Below, in pieces: positions 1 through 11,174 of a stretch of DNA of 64,000 nt; position 1 is the first letter of the stretch, and every line of letters begins with the position of its first letter. The translations under genes were made by a program, and so were the position numbers. The stretch covers positions 76,413,254 to 76,477,253 of the forward strand of contig CM028378.1 in the NCBI GenBank assembly GCA_013146195.2. Direction: 5' to 3'. The stretch is from Codonopsis lanceolata (lineage: Eukaryota; Streptophyta; Magnoliopsida; Asterales; Campanulaceae). The notes below the pieces were generated by a model. The model saw only the letters and a program-made list of their open reading frames with translations. It searched no databases and was not told the DNA's origin.

Positions 1-1192
1 AGCAAAGATATGCCTAATCAGTTTGTAGAGCAATATGCCTACTTTTTTTGAACGAGATTGCTCTTGTCGAGCTTGTTCTATATTTGAGATTTTGTTGAGT
101 AAACATCTACCTGGTATTGCATTTGAGTCTAGCTGGCGTATTTGGTTGAGTCGATGGTGGGACGGTGTATTGCCGTCACAAGTTATTGAACTCGTGGTAG
201 CAATGAATCGTTGTACCTGGTTTTTATCACCCACCCCTCTACTGTTGGCCACAGTGGGGAAGTAGCCCTTTTGTTGTGATTAACAGAGCACATTGGCAAG
301 TCTAGTTACCAAGTAGAGAGCTTGGTACCTAAGTAGAGAGCTCGGTACTTTGATACATCCATCACGGGTATCTTAGGCACGTTGAGAATTAACACTGTGT
401 ATTGTAGGAGCTACATATCGGCACCGACTCGATATCATATCCTCCTTATATGTCGTTTACTTTCTAGCACTTATGTGAATCAACGTGCTACCATGGATAT
501 GAGAACTAAATATTTATATGGGTTTATGTCTTGATTGTCTTGATATTAACTATGATATCATGCTATGTATGACTTGCATTTTGACAAGACATGCATGATT
601 GGTAGCTTACAAAATCTCCTTGACTTACCCCTTCCCTTTTACTACTTTAGATCCGAGCCGTCCAGGTCCTTCCCGCTTAGGCGTTACTGAGTTCGGGCTT
701 GTGCATGATCTCTTGTGACGAGGTTGTTGTATAGAGATGTTCTTCTTTTGTTCACTTTTAGCAAGGACGTTGGGTAAAACGAGTCATATGTAGACTCTGC
801 TTTGAGAATTTGAACCTGTTGTCGTTATGGTTTAATACTTGTTGTAACATGTATTCTATTTTAAGTGCTAGACACATGTACACCGAGCCTTGTATAGTTT
901 GTAGTTGGTTCACTTCGCACAGTCTTCCGCTGAGCATTTGATTAGCTCTTGATTATAACTTTTTAGTTGTTGGGTTTCGGTTGTAAAGTCGCCAATGATT
1001 TGGTTTAAATTTTTTGACTTTTATATCAGGTTTTAAAAGTTTAAATTATTCCGGTCTTTTGGTGTTGAGTCGCGTTACGTATATAATGTTGCGTCACGTC
1101 AATTTCTTCAATTGAGTCCTTGCATGAATTGTAATCCTATCTAGTCGAATTGATTCGCGATTCCTGTTCGGGGTCGGGGTCGGGTTGTCACA
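1..1192 (+). mobile_element. 3' part of a Del/Tekay-type Ty3/gypsy LTR
   Basis: The stretch ends in GGGTTGTCACA, followed two bases later by a primer-binding site, so this is the 3' end of a 5' LTR in + orientation; its start lies left of the window. It resembles, in reverse, the solo LTR at 14671-21670, and in direct orientation the LTR at 58468-64000. Shared landmarks are the segment with repeated 'aagtagagagct' and the 'gtgacgcaacat' stretch near the end. The complete LTR of this family is about 2.84 kb, judged from 14671-21670. The Del/Tekay assignment rests on the long LTR, the tRNA-Met primer site and the gag type. No host gene is visible in it. Confidence 0.75.
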
Positions 1193-1194
1193 GT

Positions 1195-1206
1195 TGGTAT
1201 CAGAAC
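1195..1206 (+). other. Primer-binding site (initiator tRNA-Met type)
   Basis: TGGTATCAGAAC follows the LTR end after two bases. It is one base off the common plant site TGGTATCAGAGC, which pairs with the 3' end of initiator tRNA-Met. Confidence 0.8.
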
Positions 1207-1303
1207 TTTATAGGTTAGCTATCAACCAGGATAGGTTCCATGGCCTAGGTGGGTTGGTGTTTCGTGTGAATTTTATCGTCGAGTGATTTCTTATAGGTTT
1301 GCA

Positions 1304-2062
1304 ATGGTGGAAACTAGACAAGGTACGAATACTGGAGATGCTAGTACAAGCCACATAGGTGGTAATAATAGAGATGGACATGAGAATAGGCTAGGTAACG
1401 TACCTCCACAAGCAGAGCAAGTTGACCCTAATACTCATATGGCGGACATGTACCGTCGGATGATGGAGTTTATGGCAGAGATGGCCTAGGGAGGTCTAGG
1501 ACAGGGTGTACCACTTCCATCACCACCACCAGAACCAGAGGCGAGAGCATCGCCACCTCGTAATGAGATACCAGTTGATCCTAGAGAGAGAAATAACCTA
1601 CTTTGGAGAGGTTCTTGAAGATGAAACCTCCATCTTTTGAGGGAGATCCTGATGTTAGTATAACCGAGTTGTGGCTTGAAGACTTAGAGAAAATCTTTGC
1701 AACTCTGGACTGCACTGATGAAAAGAAGGTTGTGTTGGCTGTGTATAAGCTGAGGGGAGCCGCCAACCATTGGTGGAAAGTATTGCTTGCAAGTTGGAAT
1801 CTGAATTGGGTTCCGAGAGTTTGGCCAGGAAGAAACCTTCTATGCAGTCATCACAGCAGCAGTCATCTTAGGTGACCTCGTAGCATTCTAGGGGAGGTCA
1901 GTATTCAGGGAATCGACAAGCTATCAGGGAAGCCGTCGTAATGGTGGCCAAAATAGGTAATAGTCTAGGCAGCCGTATGAGAGTCGTGATAGTCAAAGGC
2001 ATTAGAGCCTGGCCTCTCCTCAGCTAGGCGATGAGGATTTGGAGGCATTGAGTGTTTTAAGT
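1304..2062 (+). pseudogene. Broken gag of the Del/Tekay-type element
   Basis: Reading begins at the ATG at 1304 (protein start MVETRQGTN) and stops at 1487-1489 after 61 codons. A second open stretch at 1603-1875, in a different frame, carries the gag core: KPPSFEGDPD, then WLEDLEKIFATLDC, then AANHWWKVLL, as in retrotransposon gag of this lineage. About 180 bp later a GIECFKC sequence near 2045-2062 looks like the start of the CCHC zinc knuckle. After it the sequence changes abruptly into the minus-strand Tat element. Gag would form the virus-like particle. This copy has an early stop, a frameshift and a missing 3' end, and no protease or polymerase follows, so it is dead. Confidence 0.75.
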
Positions 2063-2120
2063 GCAGTGTGTAGAAGACATATTTTTACCAATATTTTTCT
2101 TTAAAACAAAAATAAGCAGA

Positions 2121-3290
2121 TTACTGGTAGTACATTTTCAAGTGGTCTGAATGCCAGGGGGTTTTTAGTGGGGTTCCGTCTGGTTTTGCGAGCCTATAGG
2201 TTCGAGCCCGGATGATATTTGTGACCTGGAATGGTCCTTCCTAGTTGGGAGAGAGCTTGTTTCTTCCTGGCTTGTTTCCGTTGACCTCGATTTTCCTTAG
2301 TACTAGGTCGCCGACCGAAAATGTGCGGGGATTCATTCATTTGTCATGATGAACCTTGGCGAGTTTTTTGTAGTTGATGGCTTTTAGCCTGGCTTCCAAC
2401 CTCCTTTCTTCAAGGTAGTCAAGGTCCAGCTTTCTTGACTCAGTGTTTGTTTCTTCATTAAAGTGGATGACCCTTGCCGTAGGTAGGGCCATTTCTACTG
2501 GGGCCATGGCCTCGGTCCCATAGGTCAAGGAAAACGGTGTTTCTTCTGTTGAACCTCGGCGAGATGTTCTGATAGTCCATAGAACGGCGGGAAGCTCCTT
2601 TAGCCAAACGCATTTCTTCTCGTCTAGACTTCTTTTCAGGGCATAAAGGATTTGTTTGTTTCCCGCCTCGGCTTGGCCATTTCCTTGTGGGTGTGCTACC
2701 GAGGACTTCCAATGGCGGACCCCTCTTTCCTCGCAACTTATCGTGAATCTGCTGGAGAATTACGTGCCATGGTCCGACACGAATGCCCTTGGTATTCCAT
2801 ATATGCACCAGATGTTGTCTCGAACGAAGTAGATGGCCCTTTGTTCGGTGATGCTTGCTAAGGGCCTTGCTTTGGTCCATTCTCTAAAGTAGTCTACTGC
2901 CACTATTAGAAATTTGTTCTTGCCCTTGGCTAGAGGGAATGACTCAATCAGATCGAGTCCCCACATGTCAAATGGCCACGCTGCTACTACGGGGGTTTGG
3001 GGTGCTGAAGGTAGTCTCGAGATGTTTGCGAATTTTTGACATTTGTCGCATTTTCGAGCATATACCTCGGTGTCTTTTCTTAACATAGGCCAATAGTATC
3101 CGTGGAAAATGATCCTGTCGGCCAGCGTTCGAGCTCCCGGGTGGCTTCCACATACCCCCCGTGTACCTCGACCAGCAATCCTTGTGTGAATTCTGGGCGA
3201 ACACACCTCAGGAGAGGCTTTATGAAAGATCGTCTGTACAGTACATCCTCAATTACTGTGTATCTGGCTGATCTTCTCGCCATGGCCCAT
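2121..3290 (-). pseudogene. Integrase of the Tat element
   Basis: The zinc-binding N-terminus is split by a frameshift near 3140: the first His lies in LLVEVHGG, the rest is GSHPGARTLADRIIFHGYYW followed by CDKCQKF. The catalytic core shows Asp in MWGLDLIESF, Asp in FVSDHGT and, after another frame change, Glu in NGQAEAGNKQI. The C-terminal barrel begins with SVGDLVLRK and ends with HSDHLKMYYQ and a stop at 2121-2123, with an internal TGA at about 2337. Integrase inserts the DNA copy into the chromosome. All D, D, E residues remain but at least two frameshifts and one stop inactivate it. Confidence 0.8.
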
Positions 3291-3449
3291 CCTTGCTCTT
3301 TGTCGCTGGGCAATGCCCCTAGGTCGATGTATTTCTTGATGTCGTCGATACAACATTCTGTGGCCTGTTCTATCATCATCATTTTTTCTTTATCAATGGC
3401 CGGGGTATTGAGGATCTCGATCCATGTTTTTGGAGGGAGCTCGCCGAGC

Positions 3450-3843
3450 TCGCTGGTGCCTATTTTGGAGAGGTGATCAGCTTTTACGTTTTCGGCCCTT
3501 CTTATTTGCTCAAGTTCCCAGTATTCGAATCGGGTGAGGATGCTCAGGGCGAGCTCTTTGTATTTGTCCAGTGTTGGGTGGTTGACCCCATACTCCCCTG
3601 AAATCTGCTTCACAACGAGTTGGGAGTCAGTTTTTGGTAAGGATTTGAGTTGCTCCCATTTCAACAGCCAACTCGGCACCTTACTATTAGTGCTTCGTAC
3701 TCGGCAACGTTATTTGACGCTGAAAAGTTTAATTTGAGGGCTTTGCTGATCTCCGTTCCCTCTGGTGTCACGAGTAGGATGCTTGCTCCGTTTCCATATT
3801 TACTGGATGACCCGTCTACGAACAATGTCCAGGGCAGGGCTGG
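3450..3843 (-). pseudogene. Second, archaeal-type RNase H (Tat signature domain)
   Basis: After a linker rich in Pro and Lys the sequence PALPWTLFVDGSSSKYGNGA begins a second RNase H fold. The four acidic positions can be seen: Asp in FVDGSS, Glu in AEYEAL, Asp in KTDSQLVVKQ and Asp in ENVKADHLSKI. One frame change, near 3670, falls between the second and third. Such an extra RNase H placed before integrase is a hallmark of the plant Tat/Ogre group and helped decide the classification. It may assist or replace the first RNase H; its exact role in these elements is not settled. Confidence 0.8.
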
Positions 3844-3849
3844 TCGTTT

Positions 3850-4270
3850 TGGACGAGACAACTCTTGCCTGGGCACTTGGTCGTTCGTGGGGGGCTTCGG
3901 GTCTCGGGAGGTGCTTTTTTCCTCTACCGAGTTGAAGGAGGTCTCGGCAATGAAGTCTGCTATGACTTGACCTTTAATTGATTTTCTCGGAAGGTAGATG
4001 ATTGCATACTCAGTCAATTCGACGGCCCATCTCATCATTCTTCCGGTGACGTCTGGTCTCTGCAGGGTCCTTCGTAGGGGTAGATCGGTGTACTCTCTGA
4101 TCTCGTGTGCCTTAAAGTATGGCTTTAGCTTTCTCGTCGTTATCATTAAGGCGAGTATCACCTTTTCTATCTGCATATACCTTGTCTCGACCCCGGTGAG
4201 TGTATGAGACACATAGTAGATGGGTCTCTGGTGCCCCCTTCTTCTCGCAGTAGGACCGATGCTATGGCTG
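3850..4270 (-). pseudogene. First (retroviral-type) RNase H of the Tat element
   Basis: The domain starts at the end of the RT reading frame (LYVYLSATDTAIASVLLREE) and continues after a frame change from 4212 with ETRYMQIEKVILALMITTRK, then LKPYFKAH and MMRWAVELTEY. This matches the usual gypsy RNase H pattern, where residues such as the Asp in ATDTAI and the Glu in the second block serve catalysis. RNase H removes the RNA strand of the RNA-DNA hybrid. The frameshift between the two halves destroys it. Confidence 0.7.
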
Positions 4271-5284
4271 TGTCCGTAGCCGAGAGATAGACGTAGAGTC
4301 TTTCTCCTGGTACGGGGCAGCTAAGCAAAGGTAGACTGCCGAGATACTTTTTGAGTTCGGTGAAGGCGAGGTCGCACTCTTTGTCCCACATGAATTTCTT
4401 CGCCCCTCTTAAAATTTTAAAAAAGGGGAGACTTTTTTCTGCCGATCTTGAGATGAATCTTCCCAGGGCCACAATTCTCTTGTTTAACTGTTGCACTTGC
4501 TTGATGCATTTTGGGACTTTCATTTCGGCTAAGACTTTAATTTTTTTGGGGTTTGCCTCTATTCCCCGCTCGTTCACCATGTACCCCATAAATTTTCCCG
4601 TTGTTACGCCGAAGGCGCATTTGGCGGGCTTGAGTTTCATTATGTTTTTTCTGAGGTTTGCAAACGTTTCTATGTATGCCTCGACATTTCTTCCCAACTG
4701 GTCCCTGAAAACCCTGTTCACCATTCGTTGATAGGTGGTGCCTGCATTCTTTAGGCCAAACGGCATCATGTTGTAGCAGTAAAGAGTACCTGCTGCTCGA
4801 AAGGCTGTGTTTCGTTGATCCTCTTTCCACATTTCGATCTGGTGGTATCCTGAATAGGCGTCCACGAAGCTCAAGATTTTGTAGCCCGAGATAGAGTCGA
4901 CCAGTTGATCTATCCTCGGCAGTGGGTACCAGTCTTTTGGGCATGCCTCTTTTAGATTGGTGAAATCGACGCACATTCTCCACTTTCCGTTGTTCTTCTT
5001 TACCATCACCACATTTGCGATCCACGTGGGATAGTGGACTTCTTTAATGATTTCGACCCGTAGCAGTTTGACTATCTCCTCTTTGATTGCCTCTTGCTTT
5101 TCGGGGGAGAAATACCTCGGCTTTTGCTGGTGGGTGAAAATGTCGGGTCGATGCTTAGTCGATGGACCTCTACTTCTTCGGCTATGCCTTCCATGTCATC
5201 GGCTTTCCACGCAAAGATGTCTGTGTTGCTTCTTAAGAACTTAATGATTGCTCTCCGTTCCTCGCCCGCTATTTTCATCCCCAC
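4167..5284 (-). pseudogene. Reverse transcriptase of the Tat element, catalytic YVDD deleted
   Basis: An N-terminal piece (5284-5072) has the conserved NTDIFAWKADDMEGI. After a frame change, 5012-4167 carries the fingers and palm: KWRMCVDFTNLKEACPKD, then FVDAYSGYHQIEM with the first catalytic Asp, then MMPFGLKNAGTTYQRMV. Next GRNVEAYI is joined directly to ETFANLRK at about 4670/4671. In related elements about two dozen residues, including the YVDD (or YIDD) catalytic pair and the following helix, lie between these two blocks. The deletion keeps the reading frame. Downstream GYMVNERGIEANPKKI is intact. RT copies the element RNA into DNA; without the YVDD aspartates this copy cannot be active. 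Confidence 0.85.
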
Positions 5285-5458
5285 TTTGATTTTTTAGTCG
5301 GGGTAGTTGAAGTTGATGATGACCTCTTTGACGTCCTCTAGGGGCTGTAATACTGGGTGGTCTCGTATATCGAGGCTATCGATCTCAGTTTTTTCAACCT
5401 CGGCCGTCGAAGGCCCTTTTTCCCGATGCGGGATAGTTTCCCCGGCCCGCCTTGATTA

Positions 5459-6406
5459 CTATGGGGCGGAGCTTTCTCCATCGAGTCCTCGAGCTCGCTT
5501 GACAACATGCTCCTCGTCCCTTTCCCCGGCTTCTTCTGGCCTCTTCATTCTTCTCTCCGCCTCTCTCCTCTCGTTTATGAGGTATTCCATGGTAGTTCGA
5601 GCGTCATTTTTTAGGACTCCTACCCCACTCGAGGTCATGTACTTGACCCTCTGGTGTGCCATTGAGGCGACCATTAGGAATTTTGCTTGGGACGGTGTGC
5701 CGAGGATGACATTATATGGTGATGGGAGGTCGAGGACTAGGAAGGTGACTTCTTCGCTTCTGGTTGTGTCTCCCTCCCCCAGGTCAACTTTGAGGGCTAC
5801 GGTGCCTTTTGCCGACACTTTATGGCCCGTGAACCCTTCCAACTGGACTCGGCTCGGTGTGAGGTGAGAATCGCCGAGCCCTAATGCTAGAAAGCATTTG
5901 TAGTACATCACGTCCCTTCCCGGTCCTGTATCTATCAGAATTCTTTTGACGAGGCTGTTATGGATCCTTATTTGCAAAGTTAAAGGATTTTGCCGAGCGG
6001 ATGTGTTAATGGCTAGCTCGGTATCTCTGAACACCATTTTATGCTCAACTACCCCCTCCATCATGCTATTGACCGAGTTGTTCAGGCTGTTGATCGCGTT
6101 TTTTAGTTGTGCGATACTCTGAGCCTCCTCTCGAATGGTATTGACCACTGGTCTATCATTTGGTTGTCTATTATCGCTCCTTAGAGCCCTTGGTCCGGAG
6201 GCGCGATTGTTTGGCTCTCTTGCTTCGAACCTCCGATCCCCCTCGTTTATGACCCGCTGTATAGCTCTTTTGAGTTGTATGTATTCTTCCGTTATGTGGT
6301 CGATCTCGTTGTGGAAGGCACATCTTTTTCTTAGATTTCGGGTTTCGAGGGGTGATTTCATGGGGAATGGTGGTCGTATCTTGTTTTCCGTTAGGAGGAC
6401 ATCCAT
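5459..6406 (-). pseudogene. Gag C-terminus and aspartic protease of the Tat element
   Basis: The open stretch of 315 codons begins in the gag tail, with the knuckle-like CAFHNEIDHITEEYIQLK (a degenerate C-x2-H-type cluster). It reaches the protease core near residues 155-210: ILIDTGPGRDVMYY holds the catalytic Asp-Thr-Gly, followed by LGLGDSHLTPSRVQLEGF and the hydrophobic VILGTP strand. The protease cuts the Gag-Pol polyprotein in the particle. The catalytic DTG is intact, and this is the longest undisturbed stretch of the element. It is only a domain, not a free-standing gene; in the living element it would be continuous with gag and RT. Confidence 0.8.
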
Positions 6407-8087
6407 GATGTGTTCCCTTGATGCATTGAGAGGGGTAAAGTCTTCTAATTCGTTGTCTCGCCTCGGCCCCTGATCTCGTCGGTGAACTTTTCACCTCGTT
6501 CTTCCTCCTTTTTCCTTGCAGGGTGAACCTTGGCCTGTCGAGCCCTTCCCTGGTCTTTTCCTTTGTGACCCTTGTTTGTGGTGAGTGGCTGCTCGGCGAC
6601 GTTAGTTACGCCTGAAGAAGACGTGACTGGTCGCGAGTTTGTGATGGTGGCATGCTGCTTGCCATCTAGTAGAGCGACTCTCTGAGCTACTAGGAACATC
6701 TCGCCAATTGTGTCCCGAGGTCTCATAAGGAGCTCGGTCCGGCAATTTCCTTGCAGTAGGCCAACTCCGAAGCACATTCGTACCGAGGTATCAGGGATGT
6801 CGGGGATCTGATCTAGGACTTCCTTAAAACGGGACATGTATGAGAGCAATGTTTCTCCAATCTCTTGTTTCACACTGCACAAGCCCGTCTCGCTTTTGGG
6901 GAGGGCACCTGCCGAGGCAAACTTTTTCAGGAAGGCCCCTTTGAAGTCATCCCAACAGGTGATAGAGTCATGGGCTAACCCATTGTACCACTGTTGGGCT
7001 TGCTTTTTTAGGGTTCCTGAGAACACTAGACACCATATGTCATCGAGCCTGGTTGCTTTTGAGGGTACCATTGTAGTCTTCAAAGTATGGGATTTTGACT
7101 TTTGAGGGTACGGCTACCTCCCTGATTTGCTTTATGAAAGGGCCTCCTATCTTTTTGATGCCTGCGTTTGTCCTAGTGCTCTGCCGAGCTTCCAGCTTTT
7201 CCATCCATGCCCTTATCTCAGCATTTGTCATGGGTTTATCGCCTTGTGTTGAGCCTACCGCCGGCGTGGGCATCCTGTTGGCCCCTTGTCTGCCTGAGGT
7301 TCCTCGATTTCCTCTTCGGCCGTGTTTCTTATTGGGGATCCCAGGCGAGGCTCGTTTGCGAGCTGGCGGGAAGGATGTGGTGATTTGGAGGGACCTTTGT
7401 TGGTCGAAGCATGAGCCCAAGGCTGGGACTCTCCTTCTTCGCTGTGAGTCGGGCGATTTTGTGTTTCGGGGGTGGGGGGGGGGGAACCTCAGGCGAGAAT
7501 GGATGCTCATCCTCGACCCATTGGCGACCACTCTTTTGCCGAGCCTTGATTTGACGTTAGTGGTGAATCTCGCCCTTTTGGGTTTTGTTGTTCCCATCCT
7601 TTGCCAAATCGAGTTGGAGCGAGCTGGTGTACTATGCATGTTGATCATAGGCTCTAGATCTGGGACTCGGGCCACTTGTCGTAGTTCATGCATCCTGGCC
7701 TCGGCCTCTTGTATCTTGGTGTAGAGGTTATTTGTGCACTGATATGCTGTGATTCTCATCGATTTGATCCTGGGTCATAGGGTTCTTTGTTTTAGCAGGT
7801 GGTTGCTCCTCCTCCCCATGGGCTCTTGAAGACTCGATGTCCGTGAAGCGATCGTCCTTGGGGTCAGCCTCCGGCTCATTGTTCTTGTCGCCGGAGATTC
7901 GCTTTGCCATTGCGAGCCTCCTCTGAGCCCTTGCTGACACTTCGGGTACCAAGGGGTCAGAGTCCTGCCTCGATGAGAGAGTATGACCCTTCGCGCCTCT
8001 TCCCTCGTGTTCTGCGGGCTCTTTTTCCGGATGGTTGGATGCGGCGGGGGTGATGTTCTTGGAGGCTTGTTTCTTGGATTTCACCAT
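6171..8087 (-). pseudogene. Tat-lineage gag (fragmented)
   Basis: Three overlapping minus-strand stretches make up gag: 8087-7728 (start MVKSKKQASKN, charged and Pro/Glu-rich), 7759-7040 (Arg-rich linker) and 7083-6445. The last holds the conserved capsid core: CLVFSGTLKKQAQQWYNGL, SITCWDDFKGAFLKKF, then ETLLSYMSRFKEV and LLMRPRDTIGEM, the usual Tat gag pattern. It continues in another frame through a Lys/Arg-rich tail. The product would coat the element's RNA. At least two frame changes break it. The start at 8087 lies about 45 bp past the primer site, which suits the first ATG of the leader. It flows straight into the protease region. Confidence 0.75.
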
Positions 8088-8131
8088 CTCTACTCATTCA
8101 TGGACACGGTGTGGCTGAGAAAACTTGGCGT

Positions 8132-8149
8132 TTCCCGGCAACGGAACCA
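8132..8149 (-). other. Primer-binding site of the Tat element
   Basis: The minus strand reads TGGTTCCGTTGCCGGGAA. This resembles the Athila/Tat-type site TGGCGCCGTTGCCGGGGA, with a few changes, and sits between the LTR and gag. Confidence 0.7.
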
Positions 8150-8152
8150 AAC

Positions 8153-8835
8153 TGATCATGTAAAATTCGTGGTGACCTTGTCGTTTTGTCCATGTAAGAA
8201 GCAAAGGTTGCTCAGTCTCGGTCGGCTCGTCTCGGCATAGTGACCTGCACAAGACAAATAAAACACCGTTAAGGAGTCGGGGTGCCCCGACTAGAACCCT
8301 CCAGCGTGAGAGTAAGGTTTCCGGTGAAGTGTATGATAAATGAGCCATAATATTGGTTGTTCCGATAAGAGGGTTTGATAAGTGAGTTAGGATATCTCAA
8401 AAATGACTTGTCTCTCAACAGTGAGGAATGTCCCTTATTTATACCTGATTTGCCTTGTGAGGTGGCGCTTTTGATAGGGGAGCAGGTTGCGGCGGGTATT
8501 AAATGTACTGCACACTTTATCAGGAATGAGTGGGCTGGACGCTGTCAGAGAATTGGTGATTGCGTGTGGCGGTTTCAGCGGGCCTTGGGAAGCTTCCTAT
8601 CAGGCTTGGTGATCATTGACTGTTGCCGAGGCCGAGTGGTCTGAGTGCTGTGGATTTCTGTAGCCGAGGCCGAGGGGGTTGAGGGCCATGGATCTCGTTC
8701 GCTCCTTACCTCGGCTCAGTTGTTCTATGATGTATTTTTCGGCGAGCTCGCATTGGCTCGGCTGCCTCGTCGAACCTGCTAACGTCTTTTATCACGTGTG
8801 GGTCATGTAACTATGCTAAGGTTGATTTCCAAGGT
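8153..8835 (-). mobile_element. 5' LTR of the Tat element
   Basis: It lies directly upstream (minus sense) of the primer site and contains a TATAAATA box at 8436-8443. Upstream of the box, at about 8620-8770, are repeated GCCGAG and CTCGGC motifs in inverted arrangement. The LTR ends at about 8153 with TGATCA in minus sense. The outer boundary is estimated from the change to AT-rich DNA near 8830. Confidence 0.6.
8436..8443 (-). promoter_or_regulatory. TATA box of the Tat element LTR
   Basis: TATAAATA on the minus strand, about 290 bp before the LTR/primer-site junction, as expected for an LTR promoter. Confidence 0.55.
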
Positions 8836-9925
8836 TTCATTCTTTCAATTATAAACTTTAATAAATAGTTTGTAACAATCAAGAAAGACAAAACTAAATG
8901 TAAAACTAATACTATATTAATTTGAATAATATAAATCAATAAATAATGTCGATAAATTAATCTCTAACAAATCCCTTCCAAGCTAGTCAACCTTTTAAAA
9001 GACTTGCATGGATGTGAAAGTCAAACCAAAAGAAAAGGAGAAAAATAAAAAGAAATTTGTAAAGAGTGATTATATCTAGAGAACAAGAAAACTACTAGTT
9101 ACTTACGCAACAACAAATTTAAAGTCTACATTGTTGCAATATGAAACAAAGTCAAAAAAATTACAAAGAAAGTCAAATAAATTTGCATCTACAAAATGTT
9201 ACTTTTGTTAGTCTAGGTACGCACACTCTAGGCAAGAAGAGGGGGAGGGTTGAATAGCATAGTGATAGATTATAATTTAGCCAAGTTCCTTTGTAAGTTT
9301 ACTAACAACTTATTGATTAAGTTTTAGCAGCGGAAGTGTTAAGAGGAAATTGGAAACTTGTAACCAATATCAGTAGACTTTAAGGCTTAGTAACAAAGAC
9401 TAAGGACTGTTCAAGATAAACAGATAGTAAGTAATTTAAAGTACTCAACATGAAGTAAAGAACTTATCTATTTGAAACTACATCATCTGCAAAAGGTGGT
9501 CAACCCTTTATTTGATATGTGGACTATTTTTACCACTAAGAGATATGTTACAGTATTCACTAATGGATCGTGTACAAAAATACTTTCAAATGAGTGTTTA
9601 ATGGTGAGAGCAATAATCAGTCAAATAGACTATTAACTCTCATGTGTGCTTAGAACAGAATAAAATCAAACTGTAAAGGAAGAAGTAAATGACTGGGAAT
9701 GATTGTAACTTCTTCAAAGTTTAGTAGGCTTGGATGTTCACTTAAACACACTAAAGGATTGGGAGTTTTAGATTGGTTAAGTTGAGAGAACTATTTCTTT
9801 AATTCTTCAATGGTAGTATGTATATCCAGGGATATTCTTGATTGTTGGATGATTCAAAGAGAGAAGTCACAGGGTGTTTGAATGCAATAAATGCATAAAG
9901 CTATTTTTTGATTTTCTTAGAGTGA
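8836..9925. other. AT-rich stretch, no gene recognised
   Basis: No coding signal was found. At 9205-9260 the motif 'acgcacactctag' followed by a G-rich 'gagggggagggttgaatag' stretch resembles boundary sequence of common plant repeats, but I cannot name the family. Confidence 0.4.
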
Positions 9926-10337
9926 CCCTAAAATAACACCAAATTCCCTAAATGCAACACCATTTAATGTATAAAATGACTTAAATACCCCTTTTAACAT
10001 TTAATAGATAATCACTTTTTGTACACACTAGCGGATGTTTTATATCGGCTAGTTTGTAGCGGTTGTTTTGTCCGAAATCGAAAAAAAATGCAAATCAACG
10101 GTTTTTTGTTCGTAATTGAAAAGAAAAAAATAAACCGAATCAAAATCAATTTAATTCACATGCGATATCATGCGAATTAACAATGGAGATTGAATCAATA
10201 ATGACACGTAATCAAAATTACGTGAAGGGGAAAGGAGGGAGGAGGTAGTATAGTTTAAATGTGAAGAGGGGTAGCAAAATAATTTTACCTTTTAAATAGT
10301 GTTACGTTTATGGATTTTGGTGTTACGTTTAGGTGTT
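9926..10337. mobile_element. Probable MITE with long terminal inverted repeats
   Basis: The left end (from about 9926) contains AACACCAAATTCCCTAAA and CAACACCATTTAA. The reverse complement of the right end contains AACACCAAAATCCATAAA and TAACACTATTTAA, so about 45 bp at each end pair with mismatches. The middle is AT-rich with no reading frame. Length (about 410 bp), AT content and inverted ends suit a MITE, possibly of Mutator type. No target duplication was confirmed. Confidence 0.5.
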
Positions 10338-11174
10338 CTGTTTTCTTATGAGGTTACACACTGACCAAGGTCTTTAGTTGCAGTGACATTTGTTGCAGAA
10401 GGTGGCTCGGAGGTGCAGAACTTGAAAAAGGAGCACTTTGCTAGAAATAGCAAAGCATGAGACATGAAGTGCTAGTCAGCTCCTTTGCCAGATAGACCAA
10501 AGAGGAAAACTCATTTAATTGAGCCATGTGGTCCTTCGTGATTGAGGTTTTGAGAAATCAACTTAGGATTGTGAAGGGAGATATTTATATCTAAATATCC
10601 ATGTGTCAATTCATATCATACGTTGGTAGCAAGTTTCATGACGATGGTATCCTAGCCCAATGAAAGAACACATTTTGAGATCAAAACAAGACCCAAATAT
10701 AGCCATTTCAAGGTCAACAAAGGAGGGATCAGGTTTTTCCATTATTTTTGAAGATTCCATAGACAAGATAAGGTTTATGCAACCATGACCAAATACATTC
10801 AATCCATTTTTGTCAACATGAACTTTGAGAACTCAAGAGCCTCATTTTACATTGTATTCTCCACCTTATTATCTTTGAGCATTGTAGTCTCTACCACATT
10901 AGCCTATAAATAGGCCTCTTTTGCAAGCCTTTAAAATTAGACTTAGATTTTGAATGGTAATTGCGTGAGTTTATTCAACTCTTTGGTTCTTACTTATCAA
11001 GTCACGTCAGAAGCCACATCATTTGGTGTATAATTTTGAGTGTTATTAGAGTGTCCATAGCATTACTCTTTGCATAAGTTCCATTATGAGAGTTGGTAGA
11101 TGTACTCATCATTTTCTTTTTTTCTTGGCAATCTTTATGTTTCGATAGATATTCTCACACATAGAAGAGAGACC
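10338..11174. other. Unassigned AT-rich DNA
   Basis: No coding region, repeat array or RNA gene was recognised here. A local imperfect inverted pair around 10435-10460 (ctttgctagaaatagcaaag) is short and may be chance. Confidence 0.4.

Larger units (their letters stand above)
2066..8835 (-). mobile_element. Ty3/gypsy element, Tat lineage, lacking 3' LTR
   Basis: Read on the minus strand the order is LTR, primer site, gag, protease, RT, RNase H, second RNase H, integrase. A second, archaeal-type RNase H before integrase is diagnostic of the Tat lineage. The coding region is legible throughout but carries several frameshifts and stops. After the integrase stop codon at 2121-2123 only about 55 bp remain before the Del gag begins, so no 3' LTR or polypurine tract is present. 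I could not find a target-site duplication. The join therefore looks like a deletion or recombination, not a clean insertion. The right edge near 8835 is approximate. Confidence 0.8.

Noticed and set aside
35..265. 76-codon reading frame at the window start
   Set aside because: It lies within an LTR also found at other places where the frame is not kept.
2458..2880. 140-codon minus-strand frame in the integrase region
   Set aside because: It is an out-of-frame reading of the integrase core; the real frame holds NGQAEAGNKQI.
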